A stretch of 64,000 nt of DNA, from NCBI RefSeq assembly GCF_900083545.1, contig NZ_LT559262.1, positions 718,396 to 782,395 on the forward strand. The letters are read 5' to 3'. The position numbers were made by a program, and so were the translations under genes. The first letter of the stretch is position 1. Every line of letters begins with the position of its first letter. Origin of the DNA: Alistipes provencensis (GTDB taxonomy: Bacteria; Bacteroidota; Bacteroidia; Bacteroidales; Rikenellaceae). Below, one piece after another: positions 26,688 to 35,108 of this stretch. The notes under the pieces are model-generated. The model made no database searches. It had not been told where the DNA came from and worked only from the letters and a program-made list of their open reading frames with translations.

Positions 26688-28205
26688 TTAAAGATTCGGG
26701 TTCAGGTCGGACTCTACGGACGGAATCGGATAAAATACCATCTGATCGGCGCTCAATCCCTGCCCCTTAGCCTCGGCGATATCCGTGTGGAGGCGATTCC
26801 ACCGGCGCAGGTCATAGCAGCGGTCGCCCTCGAACGCCATTTCGAAACGGCGCTCGTTCATCACCTTTTCGCGGAATGCCGCCTTATCCAGCCCCGGCTC
26901 CAGATCGCCCAGTCCGGCACGGTTCCGGATGAAGTTGACCAGTTCGTAAGCCTTGGTCGTCGGCCCGGCAGCCTCGGCATATACCAAAGCTACATCCGAA
27001 TAGCGAAGCAGATAGGGACGTGTCGAGGTCTTGTCGCCCGAGAAATTCGGGTCGATGAACTTACGGCAGAACGGATAATTCAGTTTGCCGTCAGCAGTCG
27101 AAGCCACTACGTTGCCCGAAGCGTCGTACACCTCGTCGACGATCAACCAGTCGTGACGCCGGTCGCCCGTCTCGAAGGCACCGTAAAACGACAGAGAGGT
27201 ACGATACTCTCCCCAACCGTCGTGCGTCTGAACCATCTCGTCGGAATCACCCTGCCGGAGATAAATCGTAGCTCCCGAAACATAAGGCAGGTACATCTTC
27301 GAAATTTTCGAATACTGCCCTTCGGACTCGCCCGTGCGGTCCATCGACATAATAAAAATGTGCTCGGGCCCGGCCGGCTTTTCTACGTCGTAGATGTCGA
27401 GCAGGTTCTCGTCGAAGCCAAAGACGGTCTGTTCGGGATTGTCGACCACCAGTCCGGCGTATTTCACCGCTTCGGCATAGTATTCGTCCACATCGTGCGA
27501 CATGCCGCTGTATTGCGGCACACCGTGTTCCTTGGCCGATGCTATGTAGAGATAAGCCTTGGCCAACAGCCCGTAGGCCGCCGTACGGTCCGCACGGCCC
27601 GTTTCGGGCGCAGCGTAGAACGGCAGCAATCCGCCCGCCGTCTTCAGGTCTTCGAGAATGAGTTTCCACATCGCATCGAGTGATTCCGCTGCAGGAACAG
27701 CCGTATCCTCGAGCGTCTCGACGGGTGTCGTGTGGATAGGCACGCAGCCGAAATTACGCGCGAGGTTGAAATACGAATAGGCACGCATGAAGTAGGCTTC
27801 CCCGAGGAAACGGTTTTTGATGCCCTCGTCGATACTCATCCCCGGCACCTTTTTGATTACTGCATTGGCGCGGTTGATCGTGATGTAAGAGTATTTATAG
27901 AAGTTGCCCAGTGTGGTGTTGGTCCTGAAGTTATTGATCTTCCAACCGTCCAGTTCCTTGTTGGCGGCGGCCGCATCACCTTTGGGCTCCATGTCGTCGG
28001 TGTTCATGTCGCCCAGAAAGACGATCGAGCGCGAATATTCGATGTAATTGATCGCGTCGTAGATATAGTTCACGGCCGACTCGGCATCCGCTTCCGTCTT
28101 GTAGAAGTTGTCCTCGGAATAGAAGCCGTAGGGGTACTCGTCCAGATTACAGGCTGCAAGGAGTGAGATTCCTCCGAACGCAAGTATAAGATGTTTGATT
28201 TTCAT
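26688..28205 (-). CDS. SusD-family glycan-binding lipoprotein (PUL 2)
   Basis: A 505-residue lipoprotein (lipobox LLAAC, Cys19 from this start). SusD/RagB features are FLGEAYFMRAYSYFNLARNFG (about 130-150), AYGLLAKAYLYIAS, RYSDVALVYAEAA and MNERRFEMAFEGDRCYDLRRW near the C-terminus. ATG 28205 is chosen over the in-frame TTG at 28214. It lies 12 bases after SusC and forms the import complex for mannan oligosaccharides. Confidence 0.94.
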   Translation of the reverse strand: MKIKHLILAFGGISLLAACNLDEYPYGFYSEDNFYKTEADAESAVNYIYDAINYIEYSRSIVFLGDMNTDDMEPKGDAAAANKELDGWKINNFRTNTTLGNFYKYSYITINRANAVIKKVPGMSIDEGIKNRFLGEAYFMRAYSYFNLARNFGCVPIHTTPVETLEDTAVPAAESLDAMWKLILEDLKTAGGLLPFYAAPETGRADRTAAYGLLAKAYLYIASAKEHGVPQYSGMSHDVDEYYAEAVKYAGLVVDNPEQTVFGFDENLLDIYDVEKPAGPEHIFIMSMDRTGESEGQYSKISKMYLPYVSGATIYLRQGDSDEMVQTHDGWGEYRTSLSFYGAFETGDRRHDWLIVDEVYDASGNVVASTADGKLNYPFCRKFIDPNFSGDKTSTRPYLLRYSDVALVYAEAAGPTTKAYELVNFIRNRAGLGDLEPGLDKAAFREKVMNERRFEMAFEGDRCYDLRRWNRLHTDIAEAKGQGLSADQMVFYPIPSVESDLNPNL

Positions 28206-28217
28206 GGTTGGCAATAT

Positions 28218-31200
28218 TTAGAAGGTGAAGTCGGCTCCGAACGTCCATTTGCGCAGGCGCGGATAGCCGCCCGAATAGATACCCGTCATCCCTACCTCAG
28301 GGTCATACCCCTCGAAGCCGGTGAAGGTATAAAGATTATCGGCACTGATATAGAGACGGACCTTGCGGGCTGCATCCTTCTTTGAGAAGGGAATCGAATA
28401 ACCCAGCGTCATGGTCTGGATGCGCACGAACGAACCGTCCTCGACCCACCAGTCGGAGAGCTTGGTCTGGCGGTTGGCATTCAGGCGCGGGTAGGCATTG
28501 GTCGGGTTGTCGGCCGTCCAGCGCATCGGCATATTGCTCGGCTGGTCGAAACGCTTGGTATTCAGCACGTCGTTGCCGAAGACGCCGTTGAAGAAGATGC
28601 TGAAATCGAAACGGCGCCACGAAACGTCGATGCCCAGCGAAGCCATCCAGTCGGGATTCGGGTCGCCGATGATGCACATGTCGTTTTCGTCTACGGTTTC
28701 CATTCCGTCCCCGTCGTAGATATCCACATACTTGAACTCGCCCGGCTGGGCATCGTCCCCCGAAAGGCCGGCGCTCAGACCGTCGGCCAGCGATTGCACA
28801 ATACCATCAGTCTTGTATCCGTAAAAGACGTACATCGGCTGTCCCACGGCGAGAATATTGGTGTAAGCCCGGAACTGCTCGCTCTGATTACCGTAATATT
28901 CATACTGCATGCCGGTACGCAAGTCGGTCTTCAAGCCCGTCTGCACGGCGTTGCCGAGACTGAGCACCTTGTTGCGATTGCGCGAGAAGACGAAAGTTCC
29001 GCCCACACGCCAGTCGCGGTTCTGGAACGCTACGCCGTCGATCGTCAGCTCGATACCGCGGTTGCGGATCTCGCCGTCGTTGACCCACATCTTGTCGTAG
29101 CCCGACGAAGGCGCGATATTGCGCTCACGCAGCAGGTCCGAAGTGCGTTTGTCGTACCAGTCGAAGGTGACGTTCAGCCGGTTGCCGAAGAACGACATGT
29201 CCAATCCGAGGTCGACCTGCGCGGTGGTTTCCCATTTCAGCCCCTTGTTCGGGATACCGCTCCAAAGCGCATAGATACCGTCCTGTCCCGTATAACCCGA
29301 CTGATAACCGGGACCGATGGCCGTCACCCATTTGCCACCGTTGAAATATTTGTGCTGTCCGTAGCGGCTCAGCGTCTGGTAGGCCGAGATACCCTGATTA
29401 CCCGAAATACCGTAGGAGGCGCGGATTTTCAGCATATCGAAAACATTCAAATCCTTGATGAAACGCTCCTCATGCATTTTCCAACTGAAGGCTCCCGAGG
29501 GGAAGAAGGCCCATTTGTTATTGGAACCGAACTTCGACGAACCGTCGGCACGCGCAGTAAAGGTGAAAAGGAAACGGTTGTCGAACGTATAGTTGATGCG
29601 TGTAAGGGCCGACACCAACTCCGTCTTGTAGGAGCTGTTGCCGATTGAATAGGTTTCCGAATCACCTGCGGCGAGGTTCTCGTTACCCAGCGACTCGTTG
29701 ATGAAACCCTTGGCGGCCAGCGACGAACTGCGCGACTGGTAATTCTCATACGAATAACCGCCCATAACCGTCAGACGGTGTTTCCCTCCGAAGGTCTTGT
29801 CAAACGTAGCATAAGCTTCGAAAACGATATTATCGTCCTTCCAGTTGTCGATCGAGCCGTAGCCGTCATTGAACACACCCGACTCAGAGTATTTCTTCGG
29901 GAAATATTTGTCGGTGATCTGCTCGCCGTGCTTGTAGTTGAACTGCGCCATGACATTCAAACAGGGGAGCACGTCCCAGTTCACCGAAGCGAACGAGATG
30001 ATGTCGAGACCCTTCGAATCGTTCTTCTGCAGGTTGGTCAGGGCCAGCGGATGCGAATAGTCCTGAGCGCTGTAAAGCCAGTAGTCGCCCTCGTCGTCGT
30101 AAACCGGGAAGATCGGGTTGCGCCAGTAGGAAAGTCCGCCGTTGTTGTGGCGCTTGTTGCTGGTGATGTTGGCGCTGGCCTTCATGCGCAGGTTATCCAG
30201 CAGTTTGTGCTCGACCGAGAAATTGCCTCCGTATTTCCGGTAGGTGTCCTCAATATACATACCGTTGTCGAGGTAGTAGTTAGCGCTGGCTTGGAACATC
30301 GTGCGGTCGTTGCTGCTCTGCACCTGCACGGTGGTGTTGTTCGACACGGGCGTCGGACGGAACACCAGATCGTCCCAACGCGTGTTGGTCGTCCATGTCG
30401 TCTGCAACTCCTCGATCGAGGGATAATAGACGCCATTGGCATTGGTCGCACCGATGTAGGTCGGCGTTAGGCCAGCATTGATGCTGCTTTCGTTCGAGAG
30501 CATCGCCATCAGCACGGGATCGCGCCAGAGATTCAGCTCGGAACTGAATCCTGAAATAGTGGTCTGCTGACGCAGCGTGATGCGCGTCACATTCTCCTGC
30601 GCCTTGCGCGTGGTGATGAGAATCACACCGTTGGCTCCGCGCGAACCATAAATGGCTGATGCGGAAGCGTCCTTGAGCACCTCCATCGAAACGATGTCCT
30701 GCGGGTTGATCTGCTTCAGGTCACCGGCATCGCCCCAAGGGAATCCGTCGATGACCACCAGCGGGGCGTTCGAGCCGTTGAGCGACGAATTACCACGGAT
30801 CCGGACCGTCGACGAAGCGCCGGGATCCTGCGAGGAGTTGACCACCTGCACGCCGGCCACGCGGCCTTGCAGAAGCCCGTCGATCGAGTTGGCAGGGATG
30901 TCGGTGAGCTTTTCGGCCTTGACCGAAGCCACGGAACCCGTCAGGTCGCTCTTTTTGACCTGTCCGTAACCCACGACCACCACTTCGTCCACAGCCGTAG
31001 CCTCCTCGATCAGCACGATATCGAAAGAGGTGCGGCCGCCTACCTCCACCGTCTGGGTTTTATAACCGATAAAATTGACGAAAAGACGGGCGTCCGAAGC
31101 CACCCCGGTCAATGAAAAGGCTCCGTCGGCCCCGGTTGTGGTTCCTTTCGTCGTACCGATGACAACGACCGATGCGCCTGTCACGGCTGCACCGTTCTGA

Positions 31201-31319
31201 TCCACGACTTTACCCGTCACGGTCAGACTCCGTGATGCGGACTGGGCGCGGACACCTTCCGTTCCCCACAGGCAGGCTGCCAGCAGAGAAAGAACGATCA
31301 GGTAAAATTTCATTTTCAT
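28218..31319 (-). CDS. SusC-family TonB-dependent transporter (PUL 2)
   Basis: A 1033-residue outer-membrane protein: signal peptide (to about 25), CarboxypepD-like domain (about 32-110), TonB-box VVVVGYGQV, plug with STVRIRGNSSLNGSNAPLVV, and a long barrel ending in a terminal Phe. No STN domain, so regulation is by the AraC protein or promoter rather than an anti-sigma route. It pairs with the SusD gene downstream. Unlike the other joints in this operon it is preceded by a 143-base gap, so it may also have its own promoter. Confidence 0.95.
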   Translation of the reverse strand: MKMKFYLIVLSLLAACLWGTEGVRAQSASRSLTVTGKVVDQNGAAVTGASVVVIGTTKGTTTGADGAFSLTGVASDARLFVNFIGYKTQTVEVGGRTSFDIVLIEEATAVDEVVVVGYGQVKKSDLTGSVASVKAEKLTDIPANSIDGLLQGRVAGVQVVNSSQDPGASSTVRIRGNSSLNGSNAPLVVIDGFPWGDAGDLKQINPQDIVSMEVLKDASASAIYGSRGANGVILITTRKAQENVTRITLRQQTTISGFSSELNLWRDPVLMAMLSNESSINAGLTPTYIGATNANGVYYPSIEELQTTWTTNTRWDDLVFRPTPVSNNTTVQVQSSNDRTMFQASANYYLDNGMYIEDTYRKYGGNFSVEHKLLDNLRMKASANITSNKRHNNGGLSYWRNPIFPVYDDEGDYWLYSAQDYSHPLALTNLQKNDSKGLDIISFASVNWDVLPCLNVMAQFNYKHGEQITDKYFPKKYSESGVFNDGYGSIDNWKDDNIVFEAYATFDKTFGGKHRLTVMGGYSYENYQSRSSSLAAKGFINESLGNENLAAGDSETYSIGNSSYKTELVSALTRINYTFDNRFLFTFTARADGSSKFGSNNKWAFFPSGAFSWKMHEERFIKDLNVFDMLKIRASYGISGNQGISAYQTLSRYGQHKYFNGGKWVTAIGPGYQSGYTGQDGIYALWSGIPNKGLKWETTAQVDLGLDMSFFGNRLNVTFDWYDKRTSDLLRERNIAPSSGYDKMWVNDGEIRNRGIELTIDGVAFQNRDWRVGGTFVFSRNRNKVLSLGNAVQTGLKTDLRTGMQYEYYGNQSEQFRAYTNILAVGQPMYVFYGYKTDGIVQSLADGLSAGLSGDDAQPGEFKYVDIYDGDGMETVDENDMCIIGDPNPDWMASLGIDVSWRRFDFSIFFNGVFGNDVLNTKRFDQPSNMPMRWTADNPTNAYPRLNANRQTKLSDWWVEDGSFVRIQTMTLGYSIPFSKKDAARKVRLYISADNLYTFTGFEGYDPEVGMTGIYSGGYPRLRKWTFGADFTF

Positions 31320-31380
31320 AGTTTTAGATTATGTAGTTATGATATGGTCCGTATGGTTTCTGGAAATGCTCCGGACACTG

Positions 31381-31388
31381 CAAAGTAA
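31381..31388 (-). promoter_or_regulatory. Weak candidate -7 element before PUL 2 susC
   Basis: On the minus strand TTACTTTG differs from TAnnTTTG by one base and would start RNA about 55 bases before the susC ATG. The surrounding gap (31320-31462) is the only sizeable one in this arm of the locus. No matching -33 box is clear. Confidence 0.3.
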
Positions 31389-31462
31389 CATATCGCAATG
31401 GAGGAAATATTTCAGAAATTCGCTGATTGATTATACTTTTATGAATCTTACGCCAAAACGAG

Positions 31463-32491
31463 CTATTCACAGCGACACTCCGTCGTCATATAATTTAATA
31501 ATTCCTCCAACCGGCAGGTCGCAACACCTACATATTTGTCCGCGCCGCCATAATAGACATAGAGTACGCCGTCGACAACGACATTGCCGGCCGGGAATAC
31601 GCAATGGCTGTAAAAGCCTTCGGTTTCATAAGGGAACTCGGGCTCGAGAATCGGTTCCGGGGTACGGGCCAACACTTTCAGCGGGTTCTCCCGGTCGAGC
31701 AGCAGCGCCCCGACACGATACTCGGCCGTACCGCCGTCGGCCACCCCGTGGTAGAGCGTCAGCCATCCGGCATCGGTCAGGATAGGGGGCGTACTGCCGC
31801 CGATCTTCTCCTCCCAAGTCCCTTCACGGCCGGCGATGAGCAGATGGCTGGGTTTATCCTCCCACGCAAGCAGATCATCGGAAAACTTCAGCCAGATCGA
31901 GGGATATTTCACGCCATAACGCTCTCCCACAAACTGTTTGGGCCGGTGCATCATGACAAACTTTCCGCCGACCTTCTCCGGAAAAAGAATCACGTCGCGG
32001 TCATCGAGCAGAGGCGACGTGAGACGTCCCAGTCGGCGAAAATTGCGAAAATCGGTCGTAACGGCAAGCCCCGTATTACCCAGATTCTTCGCAATAGCCG
32101 CAGGCGCATAGGCCCCGCATTCGGGTACGCGCACCACGTCGTGGGCGAACTTCCAGTACTGTCCGGGAGCATAAGCCCGGTAGGCATAGGTAATGTAGAA
32201 TTCGTTGCCGAACTTCACGATGCGCGGATCCTCGACACATCCGCCGTCAAGGCCGTCGGCGCTGGGCCCGAAAACCGGCGAATCGCTGACACGGCGGAAG
32301 TCGAGACCGTTCTCGCTGACCGCCAGTCCTAAACGGATGACATGTTCCACATCATCGCCGGCCGCACGGTAGAGCATATAGAATTTACCGTCGTCATAAA
32401 TAACCCCCGGATTGCAGGTTACGAGATTTTCCCAAGCATTGGCAGGATTGGGAGCGACAATCGGATTTTTTTCGTATTTCTTCAGTTTCAT
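31463..32491 (-). CDS. GH130 beta-mannoside phosphorylase
   Basis: A 342-residue protein without a signal peptide, so cytoplasmic. It is a five-bladed propeller with GH130 hallmarks: VTCNPGVIYDDGKFYMLYRA (25-44), the catalytic Asp88 region in GGCVEDPRI, SIWLKFSDDL, and STPPILTDAGWLTLYHGV. GH130 enzymes phosphorolyse beta-mannosides to mannose-1-phosphate, saving ATP. It starts 1 base after the symporter stop, so import and phosphorolysis are translationally linked. The exact substrate (Man-Glc or mannobiose) cannot be read from this. Confidence 0.92.
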   Translation of the reverse strand: MKLKKYEKNPIVAPNPANAWENLVTCNPGVIYDDGKFYMLYRAAGDDVEHVIRLGLAVSENGLDFRRVSDSPVFGPSADGLDGGCVEDPRIVKFGNEFYITYAYRAYAPGQYWKFAHDVVRVPECGAYAPAAIAKNLGNTGLAVTTDFRNFRRLGRLTSPLLDDRDVILFPEKVGGKFVMMHRPKQFVGERYGVKYPSIWLKFSDDLLAWEDKPSHLLIAGREGTWEEKIGGSTPPILTDAGWLTLYHGVADGGTAEYRVGALLLDRENPLKVLARTPEPILEPEFPYETEGFYSHCVFPAGNVVVDGVLYVYYGGADKYVGVATCRLEELLNYMTTECRCE

Positions 32492-32492
32492 A

Positions 32493-34073
32493 TCAACGGA
32501 ATATTATAAGAATAAGCACACAAAGAACCAGCAGCACCCCACCCCATACGCGGTAGTTGCTCCACAAGGAGACCTCCGCCAGCGAACGGGTTTCAGCCCG
32601 GAAATCCGCTGCCGAAAAGGTCGTATCAATCAGTTTATCGGGGGGGGGTACGGGAGCCGTCCGGCTTACGACCCAGATCACCAACAGACTGAAGGCCAGC
32701 AGGAACGGGACAATCAACAGGAAATGCATCTCCCCGAATATCTCCGTGCGCCACAGGAGCATCGCCGCCGCGACGACCAGCCCGGCGATCAGTCCGGCAA
32801 AGGCTCCCCGCCCGTTGGCCCGGCGCGAGAACATGCCCATCAGAAAAGCCGCCACAACCGGAGGTGCAATATAGGAAAGCATCTCCTGATAATACTTCAA
32901 GAGCGATCCGAAACGGCCGATCTGGGGAGCCCAAAAGGCAGCAATCACGATGATAACCAGTGAAGCCAACTTTCCGACACGCACCAGTTTGCGTTCATCG
33001 GCCCGCTTGTCGATCTTGGCATAGAAGTCCATCGTGAAGAGTGTCGAGGTGGAGTTCAGGATGGCGCTCAGCGTCGAAGTCAGGGCTGCCAGCAGCGCCG
33101 AAAGCATGATACCCAGCAACCCCGTGGGCAGCAGGCGGAGTACCATCGTCGGGTAGATCATGTCGGGCTTCTCGATGCCCGGAAAGAGATGGCGGGCGAT
33201 GACACCCGGGAATACGATAATGAAGAACGTGGCAAGCGTCAGCGCTCCGGCAAACATCACCCCTTTGCGTCCCTCGTCGACGCTCCGCGCGCTCAGCACG
33301 CGCTGTACGAGCGTCTGGTTGTTGGCCCAGAAATAGATACCCAGCACCGGCATACCGACAATCAGCCCGAGCCAAGGCGTGGCCGTATCGGTCAGCGGAC
33401 GAATCAGCTTGACGCTCATATCGCCGCTTTCGAACAACGACGCGAGGTAGTCGAAACCGCCGTTGGCGAAACAGGCTCCTGTGAGGATAACCGACCCGAC
33501 AATCAGGATTACGGCCTGAATCAGTTCGGCATTGATAGCCGACGAGAGTCCGCCCGGAATGGTGTACGAGGCTGCCAGCACTGCGAAAATGACAATAATA
33601 AGCTGCAGGTCCGCGGCAGGAAACAACAGTTTGATAATCAGCGCCGCGGCATACAGAGCGCCGGCGGCGTCAAGAAAGATGTTGCCCACGATACAGATTC
33701 CCGAGAAATAGTAACGCGAACGTTTGTCGAAGCGCCGTTCGAGAAATTCAGGGATCGTGAAGATGCCCGAACGAATGTAAAGCGGCAGCAGAAATGTGGC
33801 GAAAAAAACCATCACCACGACGCCCGTAAGATTGTAGTTAAACACGGCCACCCCGGTGTGGTAGGCGTCGCCCGACTGACCGATGAGCGTCGTACTGGAG
33901 ATGCTCGCGGCGAACAATGACAGCCCCACGACCCACCAAGGCATCGTGCGTCCGGCCAGAAAATAGGACCCGGCGTCGGAACTTTTGCCGTTGCGCAGCC
34001 CCCACCATATTATAAATATAAGGTAAAGGGCGATGATAGCACAGTCGACAAAATTAATCGTAATCGAATTCAT
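32493..34073 (-). CDS. SSS-family sodium:solute symporter (inner membrane), with in-frame C9 tract
   Basis: A 526-residue multi-pass membrane protein with about 13 helices and SSS hallmarks: SYFLAGRTMPWWVVGLSLFA (about 36-55), the SSTTLIGQSG loop, YTIPGGLSSAINAELIQ (about 170-186) and STLSAILNSTSTLFTMD. It probably brings mannobiose or related sugars from the periplasm to the cytoplasmic GH130. It is the first gene of the minus-strand arm, divergent from the AraC regulator. Codons 476-478 are CCC CCC CCC, a nine-C run in the linker before the last helix; loss or gain of one C gives a stop within about five codons and removes that helix. Confidence 0.9.
   Translation of the reverse strand: MNSITINFVDCAIIALYLIFIIWWGLRNGKSSDAGSYFLAGRTMPWWVVGLSLFAASISSTTLIGQSGDAYHTGVAVFNYNLTGVVVMVFFATFLLPLYIRSGIFTIPEFLERRFDKRSRYYFSGICIVGNIFLDAAGALYAAALIIKLLFPAADLQLIIVIFAVLAASYTIPGGLSSAINAELIQAVILIVGSVILTGACFANGGFDYLASLFESGDMSVKLIRPLTDTATPWLGLIVGMPVLGIYFWANNQTLVQRVLSARSVDEGRKGVMFAGALTLATFFIIVFPGVIARHLFPGIEKPDMIYPTMVLRLLPTGLLGIMLSALLAALTSTLSAILNSTSTLFTMDFYAKIDKRADERKLVRVGKLASLVIIVIAAFWAPQIGRFGSLLKYYQEMLSYIAPPVVAAFLMGMFSRRANGRGAFAGLIAGLVVAAAMLLWRTEIFGEMHFLLIVPFLLAFSLLVIWVVSRTAPVPPPDKLIDTTFSAADFRAETRSLAEVSLWSNYRVWGGVLLVLCVLILIIFR
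32640..32648 (+). repeat. G9 homopolymer inside the symporter gene
   Basis: Nine consecutive G on the plus strand are three in-frame CCC (Pro) codons on the coding strand. This is a classic slippage-prone tract. Confidence 0.95.
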
Positions 34074-34103
34074 GCAAGTCGTTTTAGGATTTTTTTACTA
34101 ATG

Positions 34104-34111
34104 CAAAGATA
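34104..34111 (-). promoter_or_regulatory. -7 element for PUL 2 minus-strand operon
   Basis: TATCTTTG on the minus strand matches TAnnTTTG exactly and lies 30 bases before the symporter ATG (34073). Confidence 0.6.
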
Positions 34112-34151
34112 TATACCTGAAAATTTACCTGATTGTATAAGTCGGCTAAAC

Positions 34152-34161
34152 AAGTATACTT
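34152..34161. promoter_or_regulatory. Candidate operator palindrome
   Basis: A perfect 10-bp palindrome, AAGTATACTT, sits between the two divergent -7 elements of PUL 2. Its placement suits a regulator that controls both directions, such as the neighbouring AraC protein, though AraC sites are usually direct repeats. Confidence 0.35.
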
Positions 34162-34196
34162 TTTTGAATTTTCCATAGAGCTTTCTGAATTATTCC

Positions 34197-34204
34197 TAAT
34201 TTTG
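34197..34204 (+). promoter_or_regulatory. -7 element for the AraC regulator arm
   Basis: TAATTTTG matches TAnnTTTG exactly, 25 bases before the regulator ATG (34230). No -33 box at the right spacing is evident. Confidence 0.55.
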
Positions 34205-34229
34205 TATCGGACCTGAAACCACACCGCCC

Positions 34230-35093
34230 ATGAAAGAGATACAACAAGAGATTACCCCGATCACGAATGAGGACCTTTTCATCATCCTCAACCATCCCAA
34301 CGCGCATTTCGACTACCCGATCCACTGCCATCCGGAATACGAGATCAATCTGGTGATGCACACCCGCGGTTCGCGTATTGTGGGCGACTCCACCGAGGAT
34401 TTCGGGCCTCTGGATCTGGTGATGACCGGTCCCTATGTACCCCATGTGTGGAAATCGCCCCTGAAAACCAACCACGTCATCACCATCCAGTTCTCGGGGA
34501 ATCTGATCGACTTCCCGATCGTCAACAAACGTCTGTTTCTCCCCATCCGGCAACTGCTGCTCGACTCCCGGCAGGGACTCTCGTTCACGGGCCCCGAACA
34601 GTTGAGCATCCGGGACCGGATTCTTGAACTGACCCGCATGCAGGGGTTCCAGTCGGCGACCGCTTTTCTGAACATTCTCAACGCACTGGCCACGGCCAAC
34701 CGCAAGGTGCTCATGAGCAATCTCTACGACTCGAAGAACATCGTCCACACCTCCAAATCGCGCCGCATCGCCAAAGTCTGCGACTACATCGAAAAAAACC
34801 TCTGCCAGAACATCCGGCTCACCGACGTAGCCGAATTGGTCAACATGTCGGAATCGGCCTTTTCGCACTTCTTCAAGAAGCGCACGAACATCTCCTACAT
34901 CACTTTCGTCAACAACATGCGCATCTCCAAGGCCTGCCAGTTGCTTGCCAACACGACGCTCAGCGCTTCGGAAATCTGCTACGCCTGCGGCTTCAACAAC
35001 AAATCGAATTTCATCCGCATCTTCACCAAAAAGAAGAACATGACCCCGATCGAATACCGCGAATACATCTCCCAAATGCTTATCAAATACTGA
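34230..35093 (+). CDS. AraC-family transcriptional regulator (PUL 2)
   Basis: A 287-residue protein: N-terminal cupin-like sensor (about 20-150, with HFDYPIHCHPEYEINLV) and a C-terminal double helix-turn-helix (about 185-285) with SESAFSHFFKKRTNISYITF and CYACGFNNKSNFIRIFTKKK. The cupin probably binds a mannose-type inducer. It is divergent from the symporter and lies 15 bases before the GH2 gene, so it should regulate both arms. AraC rather than HTCS control distinguishes PUL 2 from PUL 1. Confidence 0.92.
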   Translation: MKEIQQEITPITNEDLFIILNHPNAHFDYPIHCHPEYEINLVMHTRGSRIVGDSTEDFGPLDLVMTGPYVPHVWKSPLKTNHVITIQFSGNLIDFPIVNKRLFLPIRQLLLDSRQGLSFTGPEQLSIRDRILELTRMQGFQSATAFLNILNALATANRKVLMSNLYDSKNIVHTSKSRRIAKVCDYIEKNLCQNIRLTDVAELVNMSESAFSHFFKKRTNISYITFVNNMRISKACQLLANTTLSASEICYACGFNNKSNFIRIFTKKKNMTPIEYREYISQMLIKY

Positions 35094-35108
35094 CCTCCCC
35101 TACAAATC

